Shown here: in pieces, positions 26,635 to 35,637 of the stretch
Layout of the letters: every line of letters starts with the position of its first letter
Numbering within the stretch: position 1 is the stretch's first letter
NCBI GenBank assembly: GCA_035649495.1
Contig: DASRJL010000108.1
Coordinates: forward strand, 13,280-77,279
Direction: 5' to 3'
Length of the DNA: 64,000 nucleotides
DNA from: SG8-41 sp035649495
Lineage (GTDB): Bacteria; Pseudomonadota; Gammaproteobacteria; Burkholderiales; SG8-41
Position numbers and translations under genes: made by a program
The notes under the pieces: model-generated
Database searches by the model: none
The model's input: the letters and a program-made list of their open reading frames with translations, nothing else
What the model was told of the DNA's origin: nothing

Positions 26635-28200
26635 CTTCTCCTGCAAGCCGGCGGGCACCAGCCACCGGTCCAATCCGTCGAAACCCCATTGGAGGATCAG
26701 TGCCATCGCGGCCGCCGGAATTGCGCCCGCCAGGAGCATCGCGTGGTCGTTCACCGCGAGGCCGGCGACGATGCGCTCGCCGTAGCCGCCGGCACCGATG
26801 AAAGCTGCGATCGTGGCCGTGCCGACATTGATCACGGCCGAAGTCTTGATCCCGGCGAGTATCGAGCGCGACGCGAGAGGCAGCTCGATCAGGCGCAGGC
26901 GCGCGGCCGGAGGTAATCCCAGGACGAGCGACGCCTCTCTCAACGCCGGTGCGATGTCGGCCAGGCCGCTCTGCGTGTTGCGCACGATCGGCAGGAGCCC
27001 GTACAGGAACAACGCGGCGATCGCAGGCAACGTTCCGATGCGGTCGAAGGCGGCGATGAGGAAGGCGAGCAGCGCGAGGGCCGGAACCGTCTGCAGGATG
27101 CCGGCCGCTCCCAGTATCGCGCCGCGCGCCCGGGGCGCGCGCTCGGCCCAGATGCCGAGCGGCATGCCTACCGCCACGCTCAACGCGAGCGAGACGAAAA
27201 CGAGCAGCAGATGTTCCGCCGTCAGGCGGCCGAGGTCCGGCGCCAGGAGCACTTCCAGGAAGGATGGCTGCCGCGGCTTGCCGGCGAGCGGCGAGCCTGG
27301 ATCCTGCGGGACGACGAAACCGGCCGCGACCTGCGCGAAAGGCGTCCGGTCGAGCTCGGCCGCGGCATTCATTGCGATCATGTTCCGCGCGGTAATCCTG
27401 CCTTCGAGACCTTTCACGGCCTCCCACGTCGCCCCAAACCGCGCCGGTACGTCGAGCCGGTAGAAGAGCACGGCGTCGTAGGCCGGGAAGAACGAGCGGT
27501 CGTCCTGGAGCACGGTGAGCTTGTAGCGCTCGATCTTGGCGTCGGTCGAGTAGACGTCGATCACGTCGAGCTGTCCGGCCGCCAGGGCTTCGTAGGCGAG
27601 GCCGTGGTCGAGTCCGCGCGGGGAGAACGGCATGGCGTACGCCGCCTTCAGCGCTTCCCACCCATCCTTGCGGTTGAGAAACTCCTGGGACAGCCCGAGC
27701 CGCAATTGCGGATGGCGGGCGAGATCGGACAGGCGGCCGATGCCGAGCGATGCTGCCTGCGTCGCCACCATCGCGAGCGCATAGCTGTTGGCGAAGCCGA
27801 GCGGCACGCCGACCGCCAGTCCGTCGTTCGCCAGCATCCGGTTCAGCTCGGCAAGCGGCGGCACCCGCTTCAGCCCGAGCAGCTCGAAAGCAATGGTGCC
27901 GGTGTACTCCGGATAGACGTGTATCGCGCCGGCCTTGAGCGCCGCATGGAGGATCGCGGTGTTTCCCAGACCCTGCTGATGCACCACCTGGGCCGTCCCT
28001 GCTTTCGCCGCAGTCTGCGTGATGATCTCACCCAGCACGTAGGACTCGGTGAAGCGCTTGGAGCCGACGCTCAGGGTGCCCTGCGCCCAGACGAGCGCAG
28101 GGGCGAGGAGGAGCAGCGCGAGGGTCCAGCACAGGCGTGACTCGTGACTCGTGACTCGTGACGGGTGCTGCTGCATGGCCGTTGTCTCGTCGGGCGTCAT
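26632..28200 (-). CDS. Osmoprotectant (glycine betaine/choline-type) ABC transporter: substrate-binding domain fused to permease
   Basis: A 522-residue fusion. A signal-peptide-like N-terminus (hydrophobic core about 25-38) precedes an OpuAC-type binding domain (GSKRFTESYVLGEI, HQQGLGNTAILHAAL, VYPEYTGTIAFELL; about 40-300). A C-terminal permease domain (about 310-515) has five or more membrane segments and the EAA-like GLPPAARLRLIELPLA. ATG 28200 overlaps the ATPase stop (ATGA). The binding domain would face the periplasm. Residues about 13-22 (PSRVTSHESR) are encoded by a heptamer array. The ligand is inferred from family resemblance; other quaternary amines are possible. Confidence 0.85.
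   Translation of the reverse strand: MTPDETTAMQQHPSRVTSHESRLCWTLALLLLAPALVWAQGTLSVGSKRFTESYVLGEIITQTAAKAGTAQVVHQQGLGNTAILHAALKAGAIHVYPEYTGTIAFELLGLKRVPPLAELNRMLANDGLAVGVPLGFANSYALAMVATQAASLGIGRLSDLARHPQLRLGLSQEFLNRKDGWEALKAAYAMPFSPRGLDHGLAYEALAAGQLDVIDVYSTDAKIERYKLTVLQDDRSFFPAYDAVLFYRLDVPARFGATWEAVKGLEGRITARNMIAMNAAAELDRTPFAQVAAGFVVPQDPGSPLAGKPRQPSFLEVLLAPDLGRLTAEHLLLVFVSLALSVAVGMPLGIWAERAPRARGAILGAAGILQTVPALALLAFLIAAFDRIGTLPAIAALFLYGLLPIVRNTQSGLADIAPALREASLVLGLPPAARLRLIELPLASRSILAGIKTSAVINVGTATIAAFIGAGGYGERIVAGLAVNDHAMLLAGAIPAAAMALILQWGFDGLDRWLVPAGLQEK
28137..28164. repeat. Heptamer array within the 5' end of the ABC fusion gene
   Basis: Three exact GTGACTC units plus gtgacgg. It lies between the start codon and the signal-peptide hydrophobic core of the transporter fusion gene and is translated in that gene. 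Confidence 0.85.
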
Positions 28201-28940
28201 GTCGGCGGTAAGCCCGCGCGCTGGGCGCGCAGGAAGTCGCGGACGAAAGGCTCCGCCGGGCGCTCCAGCAGGTCCGCTGCGCTGCCTCGCTGGACGACGC
28301 GGCCCTCGCGCATCAGCACGATATCGTCCGCAAAGTACGCCGCCTCGTGCATGTCGTGGGTGACCAGCACGACCGTCTTGCCGAGCGCGGCGAAGATGCG
28401 CTTCAGCTCTCCCTGGAGCTCGTAGCGCGTGATCGGATCGAGCGCTCCCAGCGGTTCGTCGAGGAGCAGCAGGGGCGGATCGAGCATCAGCGCGCGCATG
28501 ATGCCTACGCGCTGGCGCTGGCCGCCGGAAAGATCGCGCGGGTACCGCTTCAGGCTGGCCGCGGGCAGTTGCGCGAGCTCCGCCAGCTCGGCGAGCCGGG
28601 ATGCGATCCACGACCCTTCCCTGCGCAGAAAACGCGGCAGCAGCGCAACGTTTTCTTCGGCGGTCAGGTGCGGGAAAAGCCCTCCTTCCTGGATCACGTA
28701 GCCGATGCCGTGACGCAGCCGCGCGGCATTCTCTTTCGTAAGCGCCTCGCCGCCTATCGTTATGCGGCCGGTGTCGGGAGCCACCAGCCCCACGATCATG
28801 CGCAGCAGGGTGGACTTCCCGCAGCCGCTGGGGCCTATCAGCACCACGACCCGCTGCGCCGGGAACTCCATGGATATCGGGGCCAGCGCCGGGACACCGC
28901 CGTAGGATTTGGAAACGCCGTCGAGGGATACCAAGGTCAT
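28197..28940 (-). CDS. Osmoprotectant ABC transporter ATP-binding protein
   Basis: A 247-residue ABC ATPase with Walker A GPSGCGKST, Q-loop VIQEGGLFPHLT, signature LSGGQRQRVGIMRAL, Walker B LLLLDEPLGALDP and H-loop VTHDMHEA. It closely resembles OpuCA/ProV-type ATPases but lacks the C-terminal CBS pair of some members. It is first in a two-gene operon with the binding-protein/permease fusion (ATGA overlap) and divergent from the aminotransferase gene. Confidence 0.92.
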   Translation of the reverse strand: MTLVSLDGVSKSYGGVPALAPISMEFPAQRVVVLIGPSGCGKSTLLRMIVGLVAPDTGRITIGGEALTKENAARLRHGIGYVIQEGGLFPHLTAEENVALLPRFLRREGSWIASRLAELAELAQLPAASLKRYPRDLSGGQRQRVGIMRALMLDPPLLLLDEPLGALDPITRYELQGELKRIFAALGKTVVLVTHDMHEAAYFADDIVLMREGRVVQRGSAADLLERPAEPFVRDFLRAQRAGLPPT

Positions 28941-29041
28941 TTACTCTACCACGGGGCCAGGGACCGACGTTCCCCGGCATGGAGGACGGGAATCCGTGGC
29001 ACAATGCTCCTCCCCGTCCCATCACCTTCTCCGGTGCGACC

Positions 29042-30361
29042 ATGAACCAGCGCGACTACGATCTCGAAGCTTACTGGATGCCGTTTACCGCGAACCGCCA
29101 GTTCAAGGCCGCGCCGCGTATATTCGTGTCGGCGCAGGACATGCACTATACGACCGAGGACGGGCGTAAGGTCCTCGACGGCACCGCCGGGCTGTGGTGC
29201 GTGAACGCCGGTCACTGCCGGCCGAAGATCGTCGAGGCGATACGGCGCCAGGCCGGCACGCTCGACTACTCACCGCTCTTCCAGATGGGGCATCCGGGTG
29301 AATTCCGGGCGGCCACGCTGGTCGCGCAGCTCGCGCCCGCCGGGCTCGATCGCGTGTTCTTCTGCAACTCGGGCTCCGAGTCCGTGGACACCGCGCTCAA
29401 GATCGCGCTCGCCTATCACCGGGCGCGCGGCGAGGGTCATCGCAACGTGCTGATCGGCCGCGAGCGCGGCTACCATGGCGTGGGATTCGGCGGAATCTCG
29501 GTCGGCGGCATACCGGCCAACCGCAAGCTGTTCGGCAGCCTGCTCCCTCGCGTGGACCACCTCCCGCACACCCATAACCCGGCGCAGATGGCTTTCAGTC
29601 GCGGGCAGCCCGCGTGGGGCGCCCACCTCGCCGACGACCTGGAGCGCATCGTGGCGCTGCACGACGCCTCCAACATCGCCGCTGTAATCGTGGAGCCCGT
29701 GGCGGGCTCGACGGGCGTGGTCGTGCCCCCGCAAGGCTACCTGGAGAAGCTGCGCGCGATCTGCGACAAGCACGGGCTGCTGCTCATATTCGACGAGGTC
29801 ATCACCGGCTTCGGGCGCACCGGGCAGGCGTTCGCGGCGCAGACATTCGGGGTGACGCCCGACATGATCACGTTCGCCAAGGGTGTGACGAGCGGAGCGG
29901 TGCCAATGGCGGGCGTCATCGTAAGCCGCGGCATCCACGACACGGTGGTGAACGGTGGAGCACCCGGCTCGGTCGAATTCCCGCACGGCTATACCTATTC
30001 GGGCCACCCGCTGGCCGCAGCTGCAGCCGAAGCCACGCTCGCGCTCTACCACGAGGAGAAGCTCTTCGAGCGCGCCCGTGCCATCGCGCCGCGCTTCGAG
30101 CAGGCGGTGCACAGCCTGAAGGCAGCGCCGCACGTGATCGACATCCGGAATTTCGGCCTGATGGCGGGCATCGATATCGAGCCGATACCCGGCAAGCCCG
30201 CAGCGCGCGGCTACGCGGTCTTCCTCAAGTGCCTGGAGAAAGGCGTCCTTGCCCGCGGCACCGGCGATACCATCGCACTCTCGCCGCCGCTCATCGTGAC
30301 GGAGGGGCAGATCGAGGAGATCGTCGGGACGATAGGCGCCGCGCTGCGCGAAGTCGAGTGA
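29042..30361 (+). CDS. Omega-amino acid:pyruvate (beta-alanine:pyruvate) aminotransferase, class III
   Basis: A 439-residue PLP enzyme. Class-III features: WMPFTANRQFK at the N-terminus, NSGSESVDTALKIA, RGYHGVGFGG, LIFDEVITGFGRTG and the PLP Lys280 in TFAKGVTSG. The WMPF-ANR start and GYTYSGHP segment are characteristic of omega-amino-acid:pyruvate aminotransferases, which transfer the amino group of beta-alanine or similar amines to pyruvate. ATG 29042 is chosen over an upstream in-frame ATG (28979) because it gives the family start. It is monocistronic. Confidence 0.88.
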   Translation: MNQRDYDLEAYWMPFTANRQFKAAPRIFVSAQDMHYTTEDGRKVLDGTAGLWCVNAGHCRPKIVEAIRRQAGTLDYSPLFQMGHPGEFRAATLVAQLAPAGLDRVFFCNSGSESVDTALKIALAYHRARGEGHRNVLIGRERGYHGVGFGGISVGGIPANRKLFGSLLPRVDHLPHTHNPAQMAFSRGQPAWGAHLADDLERIVALHDASNIAAVIVEPVAGSTGVVVPPQGYLEKLRAICDKHGLLLIFDEVITGFGRTGQAFAAQTFGVTPDMITFAKGVTSGAVPMAGVIVSRGIHDTVVNGGAPGSVEFPHGYTYSGHPLAAAAAEATLALYHEEKLFERARAIAPRFEQAVHSLKAAPHVIDIRNFGLMAGIDIEPIPGKPAARGYAVFLKCLEKGVLARGTGDTIALSPPLIVTEGQIEEIVGTIGAALREVE

Positions 30362-30843
30362 TGTTGAACGCAACCGCCGATGAACGCAGGTGGACGCCGA
30401 ATTGGTGATCAGCCAGACGACAGCTATAAACCAAACTAAAAGGAAGCAACGACAGGTTCACTTCCTTGAGTGAAAGGCCAGGGTGGCGATCACTGCAGCG
30501 ACGCCGTGCGTGAATGTGCGGGACCGTTCTGCTGCTCCGGTCCATCCCACGTCTTGATTCAACGCCTCAACTATTGGCTATCACCGGTTCGACATCCCAC
30601 GCGTTCTCCAAGAAGGCTTGCCACGCGTTTGTCCAGTTGCTCGCGACCACGAATATCGTGACGAAGCGATGCTCCAAATTTGATGGCATGGATATGCGGA
30701 CCTCGCCGGATGCTTCGAAGCGCAATAATTTCGCTGCCTCGGGGCGAAGATATCAATCTTAGGCTTTCTAAGTTAAGTAGGATGGTACCCCGGGAGTGGG
30801 AAGGCCCCTCGGAGTTTCAGGAAGGGGCCCGTTCCCCCTGCTC
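30362..30843. other. Gene-free interval of 482 bp
   Basis: Base composition is visibly less GC-rich than the flanks and no frame looks like a real protein. The first 40 bp contain a loose GATGAACGCAGGTGGACGC repeat-like stretch. Near the right end, arms GGCCCCT (30803-30809) and AGGGGCC (30823-30829) can form a hairpin downstream of the leftward oxidoreductase gene, without a T-run. It may be decayed former coding DNA; I recognise nothing specific. Confidence 0.5.
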
Positions 30844-33800
30844 TCATATCCTCTGAAGGTCCCGGTCGCCCAGCGCGACCAGGCAGTGGTCTATCCACTC
30901 CGCTGTCAGCTTCTCCTGCACGGAGTTCTGCTTGAGCCGCGCGTCGAGCGCCGCGAAATCCACCCGGTCGAGCAGCTGGTCCTGGTTGAAGCAGGAAAAG
31001 ACATAGCTCGTTTTGCCGGTGGCGAGGTCCACGTGCGGCTGCAGGCACTGCGCGCAGATCTCCTTCATCATGCATTGCATCGGCGAATTGATCGAGCCGA
31101 GCGCGACGTGCTGCGGCTTCAAGTACGGCTTCAACTGGGCGCTGCGCGCCCGCCCGACGGCCGCCATCATGCGGTCGGAGCCGATCGCGATGATGCGGTC
31201 CGTGTCGCGGAACGGGATCGCCTGTTCCCCCAGCGCCCCGCTCGCGTAGGCATACATGGCCTGGACGATGTTCCCGACGAATGACTTGTCCTGCGGCCGG
31301 TCGGGCGTGAATCCCGGTTCCTCGTCGCAGCACCATACAACCGCGTCCGAGGCAGCTTCTATCTCGGAGAGCTTGTAGCGATCCGCCATGTGCTTGTAGG
31401 CGGCAAAGTAGAGCACGCGGTTGCCGGCCCGGCGCATCGCCTGCCCGATGGAGAACAGGACTGCGTTACCGAGCCCGCCGCCCGCCAGCACCACGGTCTC
31501 CCCGGTCGGGATCTCGGTCGGCGTGCCGGTCGGCCCCATCAGAATGACCGGCTCGCCGCGCTTCAGCTCGAGGCAGAGGTCGGACGAGCCGCCCATCTCC
31601 AGCACGATGGTCGAAATGAGTCCGCGCTCGCGATCCACCCAGGCTCCCGTCAGCGCGATTCCTTCCATGGCGAGCCGGGTGCCTTCGCCCGCCGGCGCGA
31701 GCGTCTCGAAGTTCTGCAGCCGGTAGAACTGCCCCGGGCGAAAGCGCCGCGCCGCGAGCGGCGCGCGCACCACCACTTCCACGATCATGGGTGTCAGGCG
31801 TACGACCTCGTGAACAGTCGCGCGCAGCTCGTCGTTGAGCCGCCCCACGAACTCGGCATCGGAGAGAGCCGAGGCCGGGGCCACCTTTTCGAGCACGCGC
31901 GAGACCACCGGGTAGCCCTGCTTCGCGCTGCCGATCGCCTTCACGACGTTGCCGAAATACGAGGGGTGCACGTCGCCGAAATAGCTCATGAACCGTCCGT
32001 CCGCACGCGCGCCGGAGCCCTCATTCCCTGCCTCATTTCCTCCCATCGACAGCAGCACGCGCACGGCCGCGGGCTTGGCAATCGCTCTTTCGGGCGTGAC
32101 GGGGGCGCCGGTCTCGTCGCAGGCCTGGAAATAGCGCCCGTCGAGCTTGAAGGTCGCCGCGTCCTCCCGCGCCAGCACCGTATTGGGCTGTGTGCCCGCT
32201 GCGATCAGGATGGTTTTCGCCGGCAGCTCGGCCTGGCGCTCCTCGGTCCACTTGCTGTCCGCGCCGAGGCGCTGCACGGAAACGCGCAGCGAGCGGGCCG
32301 AGCCGGTGTCGTCCGTTTCGATGGCGAGCGGCGTAAGGCCCTCCGCAAAGCGCACGCCCTCCTCCATCGCCTTGGCCACTTCCTCGTGATTGAGGGTATA
32401 CGAAGGGCTGTCGACGAGGCGCCTGCGGTAGGCGATGGTGACGCCGCCCCACGACTGGAGCAGTTCGAGCAACCTGGGCTCGCGCCCTTCCGCGGCCGCG
32501 CGCGCTCTCTCCGCGCGCAGCGCGCGGCCATGGGAGAGAAACTCGTCGGCAACCACGCGTTCCTCTACGGTCCATGCGATACGCGCCGCCGCCTCCCCGT
32601 GCCTGCGGGCGAGAAGCTCGTAGCGCAGGAGGAACTTCTCCACCTGCAGCGGATAATACGCGAGCGATTCCGTCGCGGTGTCGATCGCGGTCAGGCCCCC
32701 GCCGATAACCACGACGGGAAGCCGCAGCTGCATGTTCGCGATCGAGTCGGTCTTCGCCGCGCCCGTCAGCTGCAGCGCCATGAGGAAATCCGAAGCCGTG
32801 CGCACGCCCCGCGCGAGGCCGTTGGGCAGATCGAGCACGGTCGGGCGCCCGGCTCCGATGGCGAGGGACACGTGATCGAAGCCCAGCGCGAAGGCTTCCC
32901 CGGCGCTCAGCGTGCCGCCGAAACGCACCCCGCCGAACATCGCGAACGCCCGGCGGCGCTCCAGCAGCAGGCGCAGCACCTTGAGGAAATTCTTGTCCCA
33001 GCGCACGGTGATGCCGTATTCCGCGACGCCGCCGAAACCCGCCATGACCCGGTTGTCCAGGGATTCGTAGAGCGTGCGCGCGTCGCGCACCGGAACGAAC
33101 GGCACCCGCGCGCCCCGAGCGTCCACGCCGGACAGCTCGGGAGGCAGCGGCTCGATCTTGAGCCCGTCGATACCGATTACCGTGTGGCCTTCGTTCAGCA
33201 GGTAATGGGACAGCGCCATCCCGGCCGGCCCCATGCCCGCCACGAGCACGCGCTTGCCGGTCGGCCGCCCGGGATACGGCGAGCGCACGTTGAGCGGGTT
33301 CCAGCGGGTAAGCAGCGAGTAGATCTCGAACCCCCAGGGCAGCTCCAGCACGTCCTTCAGCGTCCGGGTCTCGGCCTGCGGTATGTTGACGGGCTCCTGC
33401 TTCTGGTAGATGCACGACTTCATGCAGTCGTTGCAGATCCGGTGACCGGTCGCCGCCGCCATCGGGTTGTCCACCACGATGATGGCGAGAGCGCCGATCG
33501 CATGGCCTTCACTCTTCGCCTTCTGGAATTCCGAGATCTTCTCGTCGAGCGGACAGCCGGCCAGCGTCACTCCGAAGGGGCTCTTCTTGAATTGCGCCGC
33601 GCCCTCCGCCCTGGGCGCTTTCTCCTTGAGTCCTCTGGAGCACGAATCCTTGCCCTGCTCGTGGCACCAGATGCAGTAATTGGTCTCGTCGAGCGCGCCG
33701 GCGAGATCGGTCCCGGCATCGGTCAGCTTGAATCCCTCCCGCCGCCTGAGATGCGCGTCGGAGAGCCGGAAGGCGGAGTAGCCTTCACGCTTCTCCTCGA

Positions 33801-34458
33801 TGACCGGAACGAGCCGCTGCGGATCCAGTTTTGCGGGCACCTTGAAGAGAATACCGGCGTGATGGCGCTTTCTGCCCGCCGCGGAGTGCGCGGACCACGC
33901 CGCGTAGCGCAACGCTGTTTCCAGTGCCGCGGCGTTGCCCGCCTCGTCTTTCTGCCATTCGGTAACGCGCCGCGCGAAGGCCAGCTCACTGAAGGATTCG
34001 CCCAGCAATCGCTCGAGGTCGTGCTCGAGCGCCACCCCGTCGAAGGCGCTCGCCTCCTCCGCCTTGAACCTGTGCATGGCTTTGCGCTGAACGAACAGGC
34101 GTTTGATCGAGTACAGGGGAGCAAGCTCGTGGTGCCGTTCCGACAGGGCGCGCACCTCCCCTTCGATCCGGAAAAGCCGCGCGATGAAGTCCTCGAGATG
34201 GGGCGCGACTGCGAGGAGCAGCTCGGACTCTTCCTTCGCGGCAAGCGCGGCGGGCTCGCGGCGCGCGGCCGCGAGCTTCTCGGAGAGCCCGTCATCCGCC
34301 CCGGCCACGAAATCGAGGAACGCCGCATCGAGCCGCGCGAGCGCGCCGCTGTCGTACAGGTCCGAAAACGAGAATCCGAAGGCTGGCGTGAGCATGGCGG
34401 GGCCGGCGGCACGGATTTCCGTCATGGGCGTGCGCCGGTCGGGGAATTTATCCATCAA
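30844..34458 (-). CDS. Large multidomain FAD/NAD(P) oxidoreductase: GltD-like core fused to PyrK-like electron-transfer module
   Basis: A 1204-residue protein. Residues 1-270 form a helical region of unknown function. Next comes a cysteine-rich GltD-like segment (CIWCHEQGKDSCSRG, GCPLDEKISEF, GHRICNDCMKSC), then a two-dinucleotide flavin core (VLVAGMGPAGMALSHYLL; PVVVIGGGLTAIDTA; TILIAAGTQPN). A C-terminal ferredoxin-reductase-like module (about 900-1165) has RPGQFYRLQNF, VVLAGGGLGNAVLFSI and a 2Fe-2S ligand set C-x5-C-x2-C-x17-C (Cys1129, 1135, 1138, 1156), as in PyrK. It probably passes electrons between NAD(P)H and an unknown acceptor in the cytosol. It stands alone, with no dehydrogenase partner adjacent. 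Confidence 0.75.
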   Translation of the reverse strand: MMDKFPDRRTPMTEIRAAGPAMLTPAFGFSFSDLYDSGALARLDAAFLDFVAGADDGLSEKLAAARREPAALAAKEESELLLAVAPHLEDFIARLFRIEGEVRALSERHHELAPLYSIKRLFVQRKAMHRFKAEEASAFDGVALEHDLERLLGESFSELAFARRVTEWQKDEAGNAAALETALRYAAWSAHSAAGRKRHHAGILFKVPAKLDPQRLVPVIEEKREGYSAFRLSDAHLRRREGFKLTDAGTDLAGALDETNYCIWCHEQGKDSCSRGLKEKAPRAEGAAQFKKSPFGVTLAGCPLDEKISEFQKAKSEGHAIGALAIIVVDNPMAAATGHRICNDCMKSCIYQKQEPVNIPQAETRTLKDVLELPWGFEIYSLLTRWNPLNVRSPYPGRPTGKRVLVAGMGPAGMALSHYLLNEGHTVIGIDGLKIEPLPPELSGVDARGARVPFVPVRDARTLYESLDNRVMAGFGGVAEYGITVRWDKNFLKVLRLLLERRRAFAMFGGVRFGGTLSAGEAFALGFDHVSLAIGAGRPTVLDLPNGLARGVRTASDFLMALQLTGAAKTDSIANMQLRLPVVVIGGGLTAIDTATESLAYYPLQVEKFLLRYELLARRHGEAAARIAWTVEERVVADEFLSHGRALRAERARAAAEGREPRLLELLQSWGGVTIAYRRRLVDSPSYTLNHEEVAKAMEEGVRFAEGLTPLAIETDDTGSARSLRVSVQRLGADSKWTEERQAELPAKTILIAAGTQPNTVLAREDAATFKLDGRYFQACDETGAPVTPERAIAKPAAVRVLLSMGGNEAGNEGSGARADGRFMSYFGDVHPSYFGNVVKAIGSAKQGYPVVSRVLEKVAPASALSDAEFVGRLNDELRATVHEVVRLTPMIVEVVVRAPLAARRFRPGQFYRLQNFETLAPAGEGTRLAMEGIALTGAWVDRERGLISTIVLEMGGSSDLCLELKRGEPVILMGPTGTPTEIPTGETVVLAGGGLGNAVLFSIGQAMRRAGNRVLYFAAYKHMADRYKLSEIEAASDAVVWCCDEEPGFTPDRPQDKSFVGNIVQAMYAYASGALGEQAIPFRDTDRIIAIGSDRMMAAVGRARSAQLKPYLKPQHVALGSINSPMQCMMKEICAQCLQPHVDLATGKTSYVFSCFNQDQLLDRVDFAALDARLKQNSVQEKLTAEWIDHCLVALGDRDLQRI

Positions 34459-34582
34459 AACATGCGATTGTGGCCGAGTCTGGGGACCGGCTCAAGACTT
34501 TCAACTTATTTGCTAATGCCCGCGTCCGCCGCAGAGGTATCCGGCAGCAGAAAGCAGGCATTCGCGGCGGTAAACTGTCGCG

Positions 34583-34714
34583 ATGACCCAAACCCGGCGC
34601 ATCCTGATGTGGCTGATGCTGATCGTGCTGTCCGCCCTGGTGAGCTACGTGGGATTTCGCGGCTACCTGACGCCGGAGATGCTGTTCAACTTCGCGAATT
34701 CGTTTTACTGCTGA
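34583..34714 (+). CDS. Putative 43-residue single-pass membrane protein
   Basis: A short ORF with a basic start (MTQTRRIL), one hydrophobic segment (about residues 8-25) and a polar C-terminus ending LFNFANSFYC. It fills the gap between the divergent oxidoreductase start and the end of folD, with its stop one base before the folD stop. There is no strong ribosome-binding site. The composition looks like a genuine small membrane protein, but no family is recognised. Confidence 0.45.
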   Translation: MTQTRRILMWLMLIVLSALVSYVGFRGYLTPEMLFNFANSFYC

Positions 34715-34715
34715 T

Positions 34716-35576
34716 TCAGCCCGCCAGACCGGCGGCGCGCTCCGCCGCCAGTACGGTGTTGTCGATCAGCATCGCGACGGTCATGGGCCCCACGCCGCCG
34801 GGAACCGGCGTGATCCAACCCGCCACATTGCGCACGCCCGCGAAATCCACGTCGCCGACGAGCTTTCCCGCCGCGTCGCGATTGATCCCGACGTCGATGA
34901 CGGCAGCGCCGGGCTTGACCATGGGAGCGGAGATGGGCTCCACGCGACCCGCCGCCGCGACGAGGATGTCGGCCTCTCGCGTGCGGCGCGCGAGATCGGC
35001 AGTCCGGGTGTGGCAGACCGTGACTGTCGCGCCGCGGTTTACGAGCATGAGCGCAAGCGGCTTGCCGACGATGTTGCTGCGCCCGACGATGACAGCGTCC
35101 CTGCCTTCCAGCTTCACGCCCGCCCGATCGAGCAGCATCACGACTCCCCTGGGCGTGCAGGGCTCGAAAGTCGGCTTGCCGGCGATGAGCCCGCCGAGAT
35201 TCTCCCAGTTGAAGCCGTCCACGTCCTTCGCCGGGAGTATCGCCTGCGTCATTCTGTGCGCGTCGAGATGCGCGGGCAGCGGCAACTGCACCAGTATGCC
35301 GTGCACCGCCGGGTCGGCGTTCAGGTCGCCGATGATCCCGAGCGCGGTCGCCTCCGGACAGTCCTCGGGAAAATGTCGCACCTCCGAATCCAGTCCCGCT
35401 GCTTCGCAGGCGCGCATCTTGTTGCGAACGTAGACCCGGGAGGCAGGGTTGTCCCCGAACTGCACCGCGGTAAGGCCCGGCTTCACGCCTCGTGCCGCGA
35501 GGGCCTGCACGCGCGGGCCGAGCGCAGCATAGATGCTCTGCGCGATCGCCGCGCCATCGATTACGGTGGCAGTCAT
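34716..35576 (-). CDS. folD: Bifunctional methylenetetrahydrofolate dehydrogenase/cyclohydrolase
   Basis: A 286-residue cytosolic enzyme that interconverts 5,10-methylene- and 10-formyl-THF. Catalytic YVRNKMRACE (Lys), GILVQLPLP, the PCTPRGVVMLL loop, NADP-binding IVGRSNIVGKPLALML and C-terminal TPVPGGVGPMTVAML are all present. It lies 61 bp downstream of ftsB in the same direction. Confidence 0.97.
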   Translation of the reverse strand: MTATVIDGAAIAQSIYAALGPRVQALAARGVKPGLTAVQFGDNPASRVYVRNKMRACEAAGLDSEVRHFPEDCPEATALGIIGDLNADPAVHGILVQLPLPAHLDAHRMTQAILPAKDVDGFNWENLGGLIAGKPTFEPCTPRGVVMLLDRAGVKLEGRDAVIVGRSNIVGKPLALMLVNRGATVTVCHTRTADLARRTREADILVAAAGRVEPISAPMVKPGAAVIDVGINRDAAGKLVGDVDFAGVRNVAGWITPVPGGVGPMTVAMLIDNTVLAAERAAGLAG

Positions 35577-35637
35577 GCCTCGATTCGGAAGTGGGCAGCG
35601 TCCGCCGCGCGCCTGCGGTCGCCTGCATTTGCAACGA

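Noticed and set aside
28941..29041. Sigma-54-like TGGCAC upstream of the aminotransferase gene
   Set aside because: The required TTGC element at -12 spacing is absent.
30571..30756. 61-codon leftward ORF in the gene-free interval
   Set aside because: No ribosome site, no recognisable motif and inconsistent codon use; treated as non-coding or decayed.
31390..35433. 1347-codon rightward open frame
   Set aside because: It is antisense to the 1204-residue oxidoreductase and folD; its product is Arg/His/Ala-rich without motifs, a GC-rich shadow.
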